Of a stretch of DNA of 64,000 nt, positions 46,282-54,176 are shown in pieces (position 1 is the stretch's first letter; the number at the start of each line of letters is the position of its first letter). This DNA comes from Parabacteroides massiliensis (GTDB lineage: Bacteria; Bacteroidota; Bacteroidia; Bacteroidales; Tannerellaceae), in contig NZ_LT700192.1 of NCBI RefSeq assembly GCF_900155425.1, positions 124,001 to 188,000 on the forward strand. The letters are read 5' to 3'. The notes under the pieces are model-generated. The model did not search any database, was not told where the DNA came from, and saw nothing but the letters and a program-made list of their open reading frames with translations. The translations under genes were made by a program, and so were the position numbers.

Positions 46282-49200
46282 AGATATTAGCGATACGAGG
46301 TCGTAACTTGGCCTCGCTGGAAGGTGATTTTGAGATAGATTTTACGGTAGAACCATTGCTCTCGGCTGGGATCTTCGCTATTTCCGGACCGACGGGAGCG
46401 GGAAAATCCACACTTTTGGATGCCATGTGCCTGGCTTTGTTTGCCCGTACGCCCCGTACCGACCAGGCGAAAGAGAATAATGTCAAGCTACAGGATGTCA
46501 GCAATGAACAACTGTCTCAAAGTGACCCCCGTTTCTTGTTGCGAAGGGGAACGGCATCCGGTTTCGCAGAGGTGGATTTCATGGCTTTGAACGGACACCG
46601 CTATCGGGCACGCTGGTCGGTGGCACGGGCACGCGACAAGGAAAACGGACGGTTGCAGAATCCGCGTTTGGTTTTGTATAACCTCGACAAGGAGGAGGAA
46701 GAGCAGGGAACGCGTTCCGATCTGCAAGCCCGTATCATCGAGCTGATCGGCCTGACCTTCGAACAGTTCACGCGTTCCGTATTGTTGGCGCAAAACGATT
46801 TTTCCACTTTTCTGAAAGCCGAACAGGGAGAAAAAGCCTCCTTGTTGGAGAAACTGACCGGAACCGAACTCTATTCCGCCATTTCCCGCCAGATATTCGA
46901 AAGGAACGCGCGGGCGAAAGAAGCCTTCGAACAGATACAATCGCGCATACAAGGTATCGAACTATTGACGGATGAGGAAGAAAACGGTCTACGTACCCGT
47001 CTTGCCGAAGCGGAGAAGGATTTGCAGCGTGTCGAGAGTGCGAAAGCGGAGCGGCAAGCCCTTCAAGAGGCTGTCCGCTCTGTCGAACAGCAGATTTCTG
47101 TCCGCAGGAGACAGCAAAAAGAGGCTGTCGACAAACTGACACACGCGACGGAATTGTTGACGGTCGCCCGCCGCGAATACGAAAAGGGCGTGGAGGAGCA
47201 GCAACAGTCCGAGGCTCATTTCAAATCTCTTCAACAGGAGTTGTTGCAGGCGCGTAAACTGGATGTTCAGTTGGATACGGCTGTTCGCGACCTGTCCCAT
47301 TCGGAGCTGCAGTTGAAGAATGTAACGCTTCGGAAAGGAGAAGCCGAAAAGAAATATCAGGCAGCTGTTCTTCGTCGTAAGCAGGGAGCAGAGGAGATTG
47401 CCCGTCTGACCGCCTGGCGCGAGCGTTATAAGAAGAAAGAAAGCATAGCGGAACAGCTTTCCGCCCTGTTGCTTCATCTGGATGCGGCCTCAGCTGCCCG
47501 TTCGGGGGTGGAAGTGGCAAACCGTTCGATCGAAACACTTCGGCAGGAGGCTGTAGCGTTGAATAAACAACTTGCCGGCCTGCAACAGACCAGCGCAAGT
47601 AAACAGCAGGCCTTGAAGCAGGCGGAAACGGACTATCGAAGCCTGGAAGAAGAACTGAAAGCGATCGATGCTCCGGCTTTGGACAAACAGATTGAGAAAC
47701 TTCGTCAGGAACGGGAACGGTTGCTTATCGAACAGGCACGTTTGGAGGCTTCCGGCAATATAAAGGATTTGCGCGGTAGGTTGCAGGAAGGGCAACCCTG
47801 TCCGGTTTGCGGAAGCACGCATCATCCTTTTATCTCGTCCGTACATTCCCAAGAAGAAGGGCGTATCTCTTCTCCTGTAGAGAAAAGTCAGAGGGTGGGA
47901 GATAAAAGCCCGATTGCTGTCTTAACCCTTCAACTGCAGGATTTATCGAATAAAAAAGAAACCTACAGTGCCTATAACCGCCGTCTTGCCCGTCTGCAGC
48001 AACAGTTGCTTCAATTCCATAAGGAGTTGGCTGATAGCGAGGCTTCCTGTAAGGAGATGATCGGCCGGCTGCAACTCGTCGCCAGTCGTCAGGAGCGGGA
48101 AGAAACTGTTGTCAAGGAGCAGTCTGTCCAATTAGCCCAGTCTCTTTCGGCTGCCGATCGTCTGTTCGATAATAACGAATGGCAGAAAGCCTGGTTGCAG
48201 AATCCGGAAGTCTTCCGTAAAACGTTGACAGACTTCGCCCGCCAATGGCATGAGAATACCGAGAAACTCCATCAACAGGAACGGCAGGAAAGTGCCCGGA
48301 GAGCTGAGTGCGAATCTCTCGCCTCTTTCCTCCCTTCTCTCGAAAAGCAAGCTGAAGAAGCCGGGCTGCTTCACGAAAAGAACCGTTCCGCTTTTTCATC
48401 CTTGCAGGCGGAGCGGAAGAAGCTTTTGAACGGCCGCCCTGCAGACAGCGTGGAACGGGAATACACCCGGCGAATGGAAGAACTGAAAGAACGCTTGAAA
48501 AAGTTGTCGGCCACGCAGACCGAACAATCCGGTATAGCCGACCAGACGCGCGGCATAGCCGACCAGATCGCAAAAGACTTGGACGAAGCCTCGGCCGACC
48601 TGCTCCGGCGAAAGGCGGCTTTGGACAAATGGACTGCCGACTATTCGGCTTCTTCGGATGGACAGCCGCTCGAAGCGACCTTACTTCGATTTACGCAGGA
48701 AAAGACGGAACTCGCTTTTCGCCTTCGTACCCAGACGGAGAACAAGGCGAAAGTTTCCGGCTTGCAGGATGATTTGAATGTCCGGCGCACGGAGAGCGAA
48801 CGTTGGGCGAAACTGAATGAACTGGCCGGTTCAGCCGATGGAGCCAAGTTCCGCCGCATAGCGCAGGGATATACACTCGATATATTGTTGAACTATGCCA
48901 ATGTGCAACTGCGCGAATTGACGAGGCGCTATCGGTTGGAACGGGTTCCAGATACGCTTGCCTTACAGGTGATCGACCGGGATATGTGTGATGAGGTGCG
49001 TACCGTCCATAGCCTTTCGGGGGGTGAATCGTTCCTTGTTTCACTGGCGCTTGCACTCGGTTTGTCTTCTCTTTCATCCAACCGGATGAGGGTTGAAAGC
49101 CTTTTTATCGACGAAGGTTTCGGTTCCTTGGATGCCGATACGCTTCGTGTGGCGATGGATGCTTTGGAAAGTTTGCGGACGCAGGGACGCAAGATCGGCG

Positions 49201-49298
49201 TCATCTCGCATGTACAGGAAATGACAGAGCGCATCCCTGTCCGCGTACAGGTAAGCCGGGAGGGCAATGGGAAGAGCATTGTGAGAATTGTTAATTGA
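46278..49298 (+). CDS. sbcC: Exonuclease SbcCD, subunit C
   Basis: Rad50-type SMC-like ATPase. The Walker A GPTGAGKST is at residues 37-45. Long coiled coils are split by the zinc hook CPVC at residues 508-511. The ABC signature LSGGESFLVSLALALGLS and Walker B with Asp945-Glu946 (SLFIDEGFGSLD) are near the C-terminus. The 1006-residue length matches the family. Its last 8 bp overlap the end of the convergent haem/SUMF1 gene. Confidence 0.96.
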   Translation: MKILAIRGRNLASLEGDFEIDFTVEPLLSAGIFAISGPTGAGKSTLLDAMCLALFARTPRTDQAKENNVKLQDVSNEQLSQSDPRFLLRRGTASGFAEVDFMALNGHRYRARWSVARARDKENGRLQNPRLVLYNLDKEEEEQGTRSDLQARIIELIGLTFEQFTRSVLLAQNDFSTFLKAEQGEKASLLEKLTGTELYSAISRQIFERNARAKEAFEQIQSRIQGIELLTDEEENGLRTRLAEAEKDLQRVESAKAERQALQEAVRSVEQQISVRRRQQKEAVDKLTHATELLTVARREYEKGVEEQQQSEAHFKSLQQELLQARKLDVQLDTAVRDLSHSELQLKNVTLRKGEAEKKYQAAVLRRKQGAEEIARLTAWRERYKKKESIAEQLSALLLHLDAASAARSGVEVANRSIETLRQEAVALNKQLAGLQQTSASKQQALKQAETDYRSLEEELKAIDAPALDKQIEKLRQERERLLIEQARLEASGNIKDLRGRLQEGQPCPVCGSTHHPFISSVHSQEEGRISSPVEKSQRVGDKSPIAVLTLQLQDLSNKKETYSAYNRRLARLQQQLLQFHKELADSEASCKEMIGRLQLVASRQEREETVVKEQSVQLAQSLSAADRLFDNNEWQKAWLQNPEVFRKTLTDFARQWHENTEKLHQQERQESARRAECESLASFLPSLEKQAEEAGLLHEKNRSAFSSLQAERKKLLNGRPADSVEREYTRRMEELKERLKKLSATQTEQSGIADQTRGIADQIAKDLDEASADLLRRKAALDKWTADYSASSDGQPLEATLLRFTQEKTELAFRLRTQTENKAKVSGLQDDLNVRRTESERWAKLNELAGSADGAKFRRIAQGYTLDILLNYANVQLRELTRRYRLERVPDTLALQVIDRDMCDEVRTVHSLSGGESFLVSLALALGLSSLSSNRMRVESLFIDEGFGSLDADTLRVAMDALESLRTQGRKIGVISHVQEMTERIPVRVQVSREGNGKSIVRIVN

Positions 49299-52200
49299 CT
49301 TTAGAATCGTGATCAAGGACCACGATTCTAAAGCCGACATTCATCGGCCGTTGCCAAGGCCGGTAGGCTTTACGGACGGCAGATGTGGAGTATTTGGGAC
49401 GTTCACGCCAGGAACCGCCTCGTACTACTTTCTTCTCGGCAGTCTTTTTATTTGCCTTTTCTTTTAAAGGATAAGGCATGTAATCGGAGGCTGTCCATTC
49501 CGCCACATTCCCGTTCATGTCGTACAATCCCCAGGGATTGGGGCGGTAAGAGGCGACGGGGCAACTGATCAGTTGGTGGTCGTTTACGTTCAGGACTTTC
49601 GGCAGGAAATCCCAGAACTTGCGCATGGGATCGTTTGCCCGCATCGGCTTCGGGTCTACTCCCGTTACTGCCAAGTCGACAGTCGTACTGTCTGCCAAGT
49701 TCTCGAAAGATCCGAAGTCGCTATTGACTGATCCGAACCAGAAATCATCGGCACTTCCCGCACGAGCCGCCCATTCCCACTGTGTTTCGGTTGGAAGGGA
49801 AACAGTATTGCCTGATATTTCGCTGATCTTTTGGCAGAAAGCGTTCGCTTCATCCCAACTGACGCGCACGACGGGTTGCTCGGGCCGGTTGGCTGCATAA
49901 CCGGGAGTTGTATGATCTTTCCAGGTCTGTCCGATGTATCGGCTGTCGTGTTCCGGGAAAAGTACGCGGAATTGTTCGTTCGTGATTTCGGTCGTGCTCA
50001 TCCAGAAGCCATCCTTCACGTTCGCTTTAAATGCAGGAGAAGCGGATGGTGTCCGGTTATTCCCCATCACAAAGCTGCCGGCGGGAATCCATACCAGGTC
50101 GATATGGACATCCGGAGTGATGGTGAGACGGCGGGTTGTTTTGCCTTTGGCGGCTTGCCGGGCTGTCGCTGTCTGCGTGTCGAACGGAAATCCTTTTACT
50201 TTGACCGGACGGACCGGTTTGGCCGGCTCTTTAATATTGACTGTCTCGCCGGTCGTCGCTCCGGTAATGGCGTCTGCCTTTTTGTTTTCTTTCAGCCAGT
50301 CTGCATAGTCGGCAATCTCTTTTTGCCAGTCTACCCGTACCCCGCTGTATTTCTCGGCCAACTCCATGCGACGTGCCACCTGGCCTTTGGGGGATTCGGG
50401 TTTCAGGTCGATTTGGGTAAAAGCCCCGTAGTAAGGCACGTTGAGATCGATCCAGGCATAAAGTGTCCGCATGTCCTCTTCCGGAACCTCTACACCGTGG
50501 TGTCCGGCTTGCAAGATGCGGATCAGTTCACTGTTACTTGCATGGAATTCGGCCGGTTTGAGGACGTAGATGTCCGATTCCGGACCTTGGCGGTACACGT
50601 ATGGGTGCAGGTTCAGATAGCTCTGGTCATACTGTTTGTTGATTTTCGTCAATATACCTCTCTTATACGTGACCATCTGGTCCTTGCGGAAGTCCGGTTC
50701 GGCATTTTTCCCGTTGTGGCACGACACACAGTTACGATCCAGTACCGGTTGCACTTCCAGGCGGAACGTGAACGGACGTACACCTCCTTCCGGTGTTTCC
50801 AACCGGCGTGCCTGCTTGGCCGAAGCAATCGTGCGTTTGGGAATAGGTATGCTGTTCTGGTCCTCATGGCAACCGACGCAGGAGACGATCTCGCCCGGCA
50901 TCCCTGCCAGCCAACTGCGCATCCACTGGATGGCAGCCCCGTCTTTATCCAACGGCTGGATGGAAACCGGCGTGTTGGCGGGAATGGTGAACAGTGCGGA
51001 ACCGTCTTCCTCGACCGGGACCGTCCCGAGTATGCGCTTGATGTCCCATCCGCTTTGTATTCCCTGTGCATCGTGGTCGGATGGAGCTAAGATATAGGCA
51101 TACTCATAAGCGAAGATGCGGAGAGCCTTGATCGTACCTCGCGGAACACCCTGCGTACCTTCTCCTTCGTAGATATCCTGGATAAAGACCGTGGCCTCTT
51201 TGCTGTCCGGCTTGATCTTCGAAGGAATGACGGGAGGTGTTTCGCGTTTTACCAGTGGGATGGGAGCGGTCAGGCCTTCCCCTTCCTGCTCGGCAATGAG
51301 TGTCAGGTTATCGAAAACGTCGACCAGGTAAATCCCCCAAAGTGCATCCTTGGCTGGTTTGCAGGCGACTAAAAAATACTTTTCGTTCAGTGGAAACGGC
51401 TTCATGAACTGAGGCCAGACACCTTCGACCAATTCGTCTTTGATGATCGGTACGATCGGGCGGTCTTTAAACGGCAGTTCCTGTATCATTCCCTTTTCCT
51501 CTTTCCGGCTTTTGGCCGGGTCGAAGATGACGAGCCGTCCCGAACGTGCCGTTCCGTGATGGCCGGAGATGATGCCGATGAAGCGGCTGCTGTGCTTGGA
51601 GAGCGGTTTCATGTCGAACGTGCTGTTCGGAAAGTAGGAGCCGCTGCCGTAGAGGGCTTTGTTTTCCGTCCCGTCGGGGTTCATGTGCATCACGATACGG
51701 GAGAAATAGTGTGTCAGATCCGTATATTCCCAACGGGTGTACATGATGCGTCCGTTCGGGATCACGATAGGCGACCAGTTCCCGTCCTGGTCGAAGGTGA
51801 GACGGCGCAAGGCGTGCGTCTGCGGATCAAAGGAAACAAGGTTGGCTACCACATCGTCGCCATGCACGCAAGGAACACCGTTGTAGCCGATGTTGGTCGT
51901 CGCCACAACTTTCCCGTCCGGCAGGTAATTGGCGTCGCAAAATTCCAGATCCGGTTCATCGGAAGTGATCTTCTGGTGGAAACCACTTCCGTCCGTGTTT
52001 ATTTCGTATATCTGCCATTTCCGGTCTTTGTCGAGCGAAGAGAAGAGGAGGCGGTCGGCATCCCAGTGAAGCTGTATGTCCGAAACTGGGACATCGGCTT
52101 CAGGTTTGTATATCCGGCAGCTTTCGATTTGTCCGCGCAAACCCGTGAGCAGGTCGATCTCGGCATCGTAGCCTTTACGCGAGTTGGAAAAGAGCGAGTT

Positions 52201-52644
52201 GTAGTTGGCTGTCGAAGTACCCATAGACGGGCCCATTGCCTTACGGGCCTTGTCGCCCAAACGATAACGGGCCACTATGAGCTTGTCCATATCCAGCAAC
52301 GGGTTGGCCAGGATGATCTCACGCTTCAACGTAAGTATTTCTTGCGCTTGGCCAATCACTTCGTCGACCACGTTACCGGAAACCCCGCCGGAGAAGGCCT
52401 GCTGCACACCGGGCAGAAGTGTTTCCAGGCGGGACAGTTTATTGTATAGCGCGGGAGCTTTCTCTCCCAATGCAGTTTTGGTGTCGTCCAGATAGGCTCG
52501 TATGGCGGTAGGATTTACCCATCGGATTTGCACTTCCAGATCTTTTAGCTGAATTTGGCGTAATGAATCCTGTCCGTTCGTTGCGGAAATACCGGATAAG
52601 GAAAGGGAGAAGAGCGCGAAGAGTAAACAAACTTTATAGTTCAT
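49291..52644 (-). CDS. Secreted propeller protein with two haem c motifs and C-terminal SUMF1 domain (HzsA-related)
   Basis: Exported (signal VCLLFALFSLSLSGISA), 1117 residues. After a helical N-terminal part a TolB/HzsA-like propeller runs to about residue 580 (WDADRLLFSSLDKDRKWQIY). Two cytochrome-c haem motifs follow, CVGCH at 589-593 and CVSCH at 639-643, in a region like the hydrazine synthase alpha subunit and planctomycete-type cytochromes. From about 850 a SUMF1/formylglycine-enzyme-like domain starts (WIPAGSFVMG, GLYDMNGNVAEW, VVRGGSWRERP). The cysteines used by true FGE near RGGS are absent (RERPKYSTSAVRKAY), so sulfatase activation is unlikely. Reaction unknown; redox chemistry is suggested by the haems. 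Confidence 0.8.
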   Translation of the reverse strand: MNYKVCLLFALFSLSLSGISATNGQDSLRQIQLKDLEVQIRWVNPTAIRAYLDDTKTALGEKAPALYNKLSRLETLLPGVQQAFSGGVSGNVVDEVIGQAQEILTLKREIILANPLLDMDKLIVARYRLGDKARKAMGPSMGTSTANYNSLFSNSRKGYDAEIDLLTGLRGQIESCRIYKPEADVPVSDIQLHWDADRLLFSSLDKDRKWQIYEINTDGSGFHQKITSDEPDLEFCDANYLPDGKVVATTNIGYNGVPCVHGDDVVANLVSFDPQTHALRRLTFDQDGNWSPIVIPNGRIMYTRWEYTDLTHYFSRIVMHMNPDGTENKALYGSGSYFPNSTFDMKPLSKHSSRFIGIISGHHGTARSGRLVIFDPAKSRKEEKGMIQELPFKDRPIVPIIKDELVEGVWPQFMKPFPLNEKYFLVACKPAKDALWGIYLVDVFDNLTLIAEQEGEGLTAPIPLVKRETPPVIPSKIKPDSKEATVFIQDIYEGEGTQGVPRGTIKALRIFAYEYAYILAPSDHDAQGIQSGWDIKRILGTVPVEEDGSALFTIPANTPVSIQPLDKDGAAIQWMRSWLAGMPGEIVSCVGCHEDQNSIPIPKRTIASAKQARRLETPEGGVRPFTFRLEVQPVLDRNCVSCHNGKNAEPDFRKDQMVTYKRGILTKINKQYDQSYLNLHPYVYRQGPESDIYVLKPAEFHASNSELIRILQAGHHGVEVPEEDMRTLYAWIDLNVPYYGAFTQIDLKPESPKGQVARRMELAEKYSGVRVDWQKEIADYADWLKENKKADAITGATTGETVNIKEPAKPVRPVKVKGFPFDTQTATARQAAKGKTTRRLTITPDVHIDLVWIPAGSFVMGNNRTPSASPAFKANVKDGFWMSTTEITNEQFRVLFPEHDSRYIGQTWKDHTTPGYAANRPEQPVVRVSWDEANAFCQKISEISGNTVSLPTETQWEWAARAGSADDFWFGSVNSDFGSFENLADSTTVDLAVTGVDPKPMRANDPMRKFWDFLPKVLNVNDHQLISCPVASYRPNPWGLYDMNGNVAEWTASDYMPYPLKEKANKKTAEKKVVRGGSWRERPKYSTSAVRKAYRPWQRPMNVGFRIVVLDHDSKVN
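49300..49332. terminator. 12-bp hairpin at the sbcC / haem-SUMF1 convergent junction
   Basis: TTTAGAATCGTG, loop ATCAAGGAC, CACGATTCTAAA is a perfect 12-bp stem placed just past the sbcC stop and inside the last codons of the convergent gene. No T-run follows on the plus side, so termination efficiency is uncertain. Confidence 0.5.
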
Positions 52645-52676
52645 ATCATTATTATTTTTTCAAAATATCTGTCATA

Positions 52677-52762
52677 CTATCATGATTTGCATGTAAACCG
52701 TTTATATACAGTTTGTTTATTGCATGATAGATGCCATTTTTATCTATCATTCTACTATCATT
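52677..52762. promoter_or_regulatory. CTATCAT repeat cluster upstream of the haem-SUMF1 gene
   Basis: CTATCATG at 52677 and its complement CATGATAG at 52723 form an 8-bp inverted repeat, and CTATCATT recurs at 52744 and 52755 (11 bp apart). The cluster lies 30-120 bp upstream of the minus-strand start, where regulator sites would be expected. No clear -7 element was seen. Confidence 0.4.
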
Positions 52763-52840
52763 CCATCATTTCCCCATATAGCGGAAAAAGATATAAAGCA
52801 TGTTGCTTATTTTCAGTAAGATAGTGAGGGTAGATGCTGC

Positions 52841-52944
52841 ACACCCGGGTGTCTGTTTCCTGCACACCCGGGTGTCTGTTTCCTGCACACCCGGGTGTTT
52901 ACCCTACCGACACCCGGATGTAAAAGGTGGGTTTACCCGGGTGT
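52841..52944. repeat. Five ACACCCGGGTGT palindromes at exact 23-bp period
   Basis: Perfect 12-bp palindromes start at 52841, 52864 and 52887; one-mismatch ACACCCGGATGT at 52910 and TTACCCGGGTGT at 52933 keep the same 23-bp step. The first three spacers are CTGTTTCCTGC-like; later spacers diverge while the phase holds. The array is in the gap between the GH105 gene and the haem-SUMF1 gene and is the only GC-rich part of that AT-rich interval. Confidence 0.92.
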
Positions 52945-52993
52945 TAAAGAGCTTTTACAGGCACTTTTGTGAAAAGAAGAGCCTTGTTGTGAC

Positions 52994-54163
52994 TTATTTG
53001 TCTGCTAATTTGTAAATTTCCGATGCAGCCATCAGGAATGCGCCTGTACCATAGAGCTCGGTCATGTCGCGTGTCACCTTTTTCGGATCGGCACCTACCG
53101 GCTGTACCCAGCCTAATTTCCCGTCTGTTTCAACAGCACGGGTCAATGCTTCCCATCCCTTTTTTACGACTGGCAGGTATTTGTCTGCCGGCAGATACCC
53201 CTGGTTGATTCCGTATGCCAGGCCGTAAACGATAAATCCGGTCGCACTTGTTTCGGGCGAAGGATAGCTGTCCGGATCCAACAGGCTGGCATGCCAGTAG
53301 CCGTCTTTCCCTTGCAGTCCGGCGAGGCGTTCGGACATCTCCTTATAAAGTTCGAGATAGAAAGGACGGAACTCGGTATCTTCCGCCGGCAGCGTCTTCA
53401 GTATTTCCGCCAATCCGCCGATTACCCAACCATTGCCGCGTCCCCAGAAAATCTTCTTGCCGTTGGCTTCTTTCTGTCCGATGTAACGGCTGTCGCGATA
53501 GAACAAGTCTTCGTCTTTATCGTACAGATGGTTGTAAGTGGCACGAAATTCGCTGTCAGCGAAATGCATGTATTTGCGGTTGCCGGTCAACGTATAGAGC
53601 CGCGTGTAGACTCCGGGTGCCATGAAGAGGGCGTCGCACCAGGTCCAGCGTTCGATTGTGCTGCCTTTGCCGTAATCGAGATCCATGCTTCCGTTGGAAG
53701 GGTTGTTCAAAACCCAGTCGGCGCGGGCAATAGTCGGTTTCAGCATATTCTCATTCTTTTCTTTATTGTAGAAATCTATATAGGTCTGTGCGATACAAAC
53801 ATCGTCGGCATGATACATCCGGTTGGCAACTTGCCAGTTCTGGCGGTTGAAGATTTTCCGGAGCCAGTCATAATAAGTATTGTCTCCGCTCAGTTCCGCC
53901 CAGTCGAACATCCCCATATAAAGCGCTCCGGCGATCCATCCGCGCGGTTCGCTCTTGGCATATTTGTTTTCCGGATAATCCTTGATCTGCCAGTCAGCCA
54001 CCCGACGAGCGACATCCATGACGCTTTGCCGATTCCAACCCGTTCCCGTCGCACAGGCAACGGCTGTATTTGTCGTTTCAGCCTGTACCGGCAGGTTATT
54101 CACTAAACAGGTACAAGCGCAAAGTGAAAGGCTTGTACAGATGTACTTGATTGTAGTTTTCAT
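52994..54163 (-). CDS. GH105 unsaturated rhamnogalacturonyl hydrolase-like enzyme
   Basis: Hydrolyses the unsaturated uronic acid left at the non-reducing end by polysaccharide lyases, by hydration of the double bond. 389 residues with export signal (ICTSLSLCACTCLVNNLPVQA). An alpha/alpha-six-barrel of the GH88/GH105 type shows in WQIKDYPENKYAKSEPRGW, YHADDVCIAQTY and WTWCDALFMAPGVY; Asp177 in the last motif is the likely catalytic residue, by analogy with YteR Asp143. A closing WGRGNGWVIGGLAE is typical. It starts 13 nt after the hydrolase gene ahead of it, in one operon. Confidence 0.9.
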   Translation of the reverse strand: MKTTIKYICTSLSLCACTCLVNNLPVQAETTNTAVACATGTGWNRQSVMDVARRVADWQIKDYPENKYAKSEPRGWIAGALYMGMFDWAELSGDNTYYDWLRKIFNRQNWQVANRMYHADDVCIAQTYIDFYNKEKNENMLKPTIARADWVLNNPSNGSMDLDYGKGSTIERWTWCDALFMAPGVYTRLYTLTGNRKYMHFADSEFRATYNHLYDKDEDLFYRDSRYIGQKEANGKKIFWGRGNGWVIGGLAEILKTLPAEDTEFRPFYLELYKEMSERLAGLQGKDGYWHASLLDPDSYPSPETSATGFIVYGLAYGINQGYLPADKYLPVVKKGWEALTRAVETDGKLGWVQPVGADPKKVTRDMTELYGTGAFLMAASEIYKLADK

Positions 54164-54176
54164 GATACTTGTTCTA

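Noticed and set aside
49291-52644. True hydrazine synthase
   Set aside because: Only propeller and haem features are shared; partner subunits and the anammox setting are missing.
52841-52944. CRISPR array or plasmid origin iterons
   Set aside because: A 12-bp palindrome with 11-bp spacers of similar sequence does not fit CRISPR, and there is no replication initiator gene nearby.
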